NCBI GenBank assembly: GCA_011051075.1
Contig: DREN01000301.1
Span: 1 to 7,663, forward strand
DNA: 7,663 bases
Source: Deltaproteobacteria bacterium
Lineage (GTDB): Bacteria > Desulfobacterota > DSM-4660 > Desulfatiglandales > Desulfatiglandaceae
Direction of reading: 5' to 3'
Shown one piece after another: positions 6,427 to 7,663 of the stretch. Position numbers and translations under genes: made by a program. The notes beneath the pieces are model-generated. The model did no database searches and was not told the DNA's origin. It saw nothing but the letters and a program-made list of their open reading frames with translations. How positions within the stretch are numbered: the first letter of the stretch is position 1; each line of letters begins with the position of its first letter.

Positions 6427-6500
6427 ACTTGAAACTGGAAACTTGAAACTTGAGAAGAATTGACAATTCAGGAGGTTATCAAGTTTCCAATTTCCAATTT
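6427..6500. repeat. Opposed heptamer arrays forming an inverted repeat
   Basis: Four heptamers ACTTGAA, ACTGGAA, ACTTGAA, ACTTGAG (6427-6454) face three on the opposite strand: CAAGTTT, CCAATTT, CCAATTT (6480-6500). Arms 6431-6453 and 6479-6501 are complementary at 19 of 23 positions. Between them GAATT-GAC-AATTC (6457-6469) is a further small palindrome at the apex. The whole can fold as a long imperfect cruciform or hairpin nested within the outer 30-bp inverted repeats. Confidence 0.8.
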
Positions 6501-6688
6501 TTTGCAGTTCCACAGGAAAAATCTCTTCGGAGACCGCACATCAAAAACCCCAAAAACATTATCTTAAAGGCTATATCTATAAAGAATCACCCTTTTTTCA
6601 TCTTTTCATCAAGGATTCAGCATCAATCAGATAACACCTCTACGGAACGGACGATTTTGAGTTGCGGAATAGCTGCCCCAAAATATTT

Positions 6689-6706
6689 TTCCATAATAGT
6701 ATGGAA
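6689..6706 (+). promoter_or_regulatory. Short perfect hairpin or operator-like palindrome before carA
   Basis: TTCCATA-ATAG-TATGGAA is a perfect 7-bp inverted repeat with a 4-base centre, ending 21 bases before the carA ATG. It could be an operator, or a leader hairpin close to the ribosome binding site (GGGAG 6716-6720). CATAAT within it is -10-like, but no -35 element is found at proper spacing. No known pyrimidine or arginine regulator site was recognised. Confidence 0.35.
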
Positions 6707-6727
6707 GGGATCGGCGGGAGTAGAGAC

Positions 6728-7663
6728 ATGAAGGCCCTTTTGGCATTAGAGGACGGAACACTGTTTTACGGCAGATCCTTTACCGGCCCGGGGGAGACGG
6801 TTGGTGAGGTGGTTTTCAACACCAGCATGTCAGGTTATCAGGAGATACTGACCGATCCGTCCTACTGCGGCCAGATGGTGACCATGACCTACCCCCTCAT
6901 CGGTACCTACGGGGTTAATGGCGAGGATGTTGAGTCAGACAGGATTCAGGTCAGGGCCTTCATAGTGAAAGAATATCAGGAGTTTCCCAGTAATTACAGG
7001 TCCAAGGGGTCCCTGGCCGATTATCTGAAGGCCAACGGCATTCCCGGAGTTGAAGGGATCGACACCAGAGCACTCACCAGACATATCAGGCTTCAGGGGG
7101 CCATGAAGGCGGCCCTTTCCACAGAGGACCTGGACCCTGATTCCCTGACCCAAAGGGCCAGACAGGCCCCTGATATGGTGGGCAGGGACCTGGTGAAGGA
7201 GGTTACCTGTGATCTCCCCCTCTTATGGCAGAACGGACGGCCCGAGAGGCTTGAACAGGGACTTGAAGGATTCCAGTGGCCGGATGTCCCGGGCCGTTTT
7301 CGTGTGGTGGCCATGGACTTTGGGGTAAAGTACAACATCCTCAGGTCACTGAAGGAGAGGGGGTGTACCCTCCTTGTCGTGCCTGCGGGAACAGATACCG
7401 AGACCATTGACAGCCTCGATCCTGACGGACTCTTCCTGAGCAACGGCCCGGGGGATCCGGCGGCGGTCACCTACGCCGTGGACACCATCCGTGGTCAGAT
7501 GGGAAGGAGACCTATCTTCGGCATATGCCTTGGCCACCAGTTGTTAGGACTTGCCCAGGGGGGCAGCACCTTTAAGCTCAAGTTCGGGCACCGGGGTGGA
7601 AACCAGCCTGTAAAGGATCTGAAGACCGGCAGGGTTGAGATCACTTCGCAGAACCACGGGTTC
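6728..7663 (+). CDS. carA: Carbamoyl-phosphate synthase small (glutaminase) subunit, 3'-truncated by window edge
   Basis: CarA hydrolyses glutamine and passes ammonia to CarB, which makes carbamoyl phosphate for pyrimidines and arginine. The frame is open from ATG 6728 to the last base, giving 312 residues. CarA is usually about 375-385, so some 60-70 C-terminal residues are missing. The N-terminal CarA-specific domain is clear: LALEDGTLFYGRSF, VVFNTSMSGYQEILTDPSY (28-46), and GIDTRALTRHIR (110-121). The class I amidotransferase domain starts near residue 190 (VVAMDFGVKYNILR) and contains LSNGPGDP (237-244) and the nucleophile C267 in FGICLGHQ. KFGHRGGNQPV and the conserved QNHGF end the visible part; the catalytic His and Glu lie beyond the window. 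GGGAG (6716-6720) is 7 bases before ATG, and the conserved N-terminus supports this start. carB would be expected downstream. A 526-base gap separates it from hisF, so it probably has its own promoter. Confidence 0.96.
   Translation, partial: MKALLALEDGTLFYGRSFTGPGETVGEVVFNTSMSGYQEILTDPSYCGQMVTMTYPLIGTYGVNGEDVESDRIQVRAFIVKEYQEFPSNYRSKGSLADYLKANGIPGVEGIDTRALTRHIRLQGAMKAALSTEDLDPDSLTQRARQAPDMVGRDLVKEVTCDLPLLWQNGRPERLEQGLEGFQWPDVPGRFRVVAMDFGVKYNILRSLKERGCTLLVVPAGTDTETIDSLDPDGLFLSNGPGDPAAVTYAVDTIRGQMGRRPIFGICLGHQLLGLAQGGSTFKLKFGHRGGNQPVKDLKTGRVEITSQNHGF

Larger units (their letters stand above)
6257..6577. mobile_element. MITE-like noncoding element with 30-bp inverted repeats
   Basis: Bases 6257-6286 and 6548-6577 are inverted copies of each other, identical at 28 of 30 positions, with the core TAGCCTTTAAGATAAT. 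They flank 261 bases with no credible gene. Similarity stops sharply outside both arms. The size (about 320 bases), terminal inverted repeats and lack of coding capacity resemble a miniature inverted-repeat transposable element. If the ends are placed at TAGCC/GGCTA, the element (6261-6573) is flanked by TA on each side, as for TA-targeting IS630/Tc1-type transposons, but these TAs are part of the symmetric sequence and so prove little. It could instead be a recombined repeat region or a long-range RNA stem between hisF and carA. The interior holds three heptamer arrays. Confidence 0.5.

Noticed and set aside
6309..6500. CRISPR-like array
   Set aside because: The repeats are 7 bases and contiguous, without spacers of CRISPR length, and no cas gene is present.
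6292..6731. Small ORFs on both strands between hisF and carA
   Set aside because: They are translations of the heptamer arrays and flanking low-complexity DNA (for example SSIQHPETSIQKP), with no ribosome binding site or family.

Overview
The window (about 54% G+C by eye) is bacterial chromosome carrying core nitrogen and amino-acid metabolism genes, all on the + strand. Gene order is glmS (5' end outside the window), glnA, an aminoacyl-tRNA-synthetase-like asparagine synthetase, hisH, hisF, and carA (3' end outside the window). The likely source is a Desulfobacterota (former Deltaproteobacteria) lineage. That rests on the HisF sequence style, a glutamine synthetase of the GSI-alpha type under a sigma-54-like promoter in a non-Firmicute setting, and intergenic DNA rich in short repeats. 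This is inference, not a database match.

Layout. Bases 1-1377 hold the last three quarters of glmS. The 435-base gap 1378-1812 contains an imperfect palindrome of 8-mer repeats (1448-1518) and a near-consensus sigma-54 promoter (1730-1745) reading into glnA. glnA (1813-3141) and the synthetase-like gene (3166-4398) are 24 bases apart and look like one operon. The 394-base gap 4399-4792 has a small hairpin at 4485-4500, a perfect bidirectional intrinsic terminator (4549-4587), and a structured segment (4588-4691) that may be a minus-strand small RNA. hisH (4793-5428) and hisF (5422-6201) overlap by 7 bases. The 526-base gap 6202-6727 is unusual: 30-base inverted repeats (28/30 identical) enclose three arrays of tandem 7-base units, and a short hairpin precedes carA. 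carA runs from 6728 off the window end.

How the genes relate. GlnA makes glutamine from glutamate and ammonia. GlmS, HisH and CarA are all glutamine amidotransferases (or their glutaminase subunits) feeding amino sugar, histidine/purine, and pyrimidine/arginine synthesis. The aaRS-like protein probably makes asparagine directly from aspartate and ammonia. The window is thus a neighbourhood of glutamine and amide-nitrogen flow, with glnA and the asparagine gene probably under sigma-54 nitrogen control.

No CRISPR array, tRNA, rRNA, transposase gene or phage gene is visible. The main points of interest are the sigma-54-driven glnA/asparagine-synthetase pair, the inverted-repeat element with heptamer arrays, and the possible small RNA upstream of hisH.
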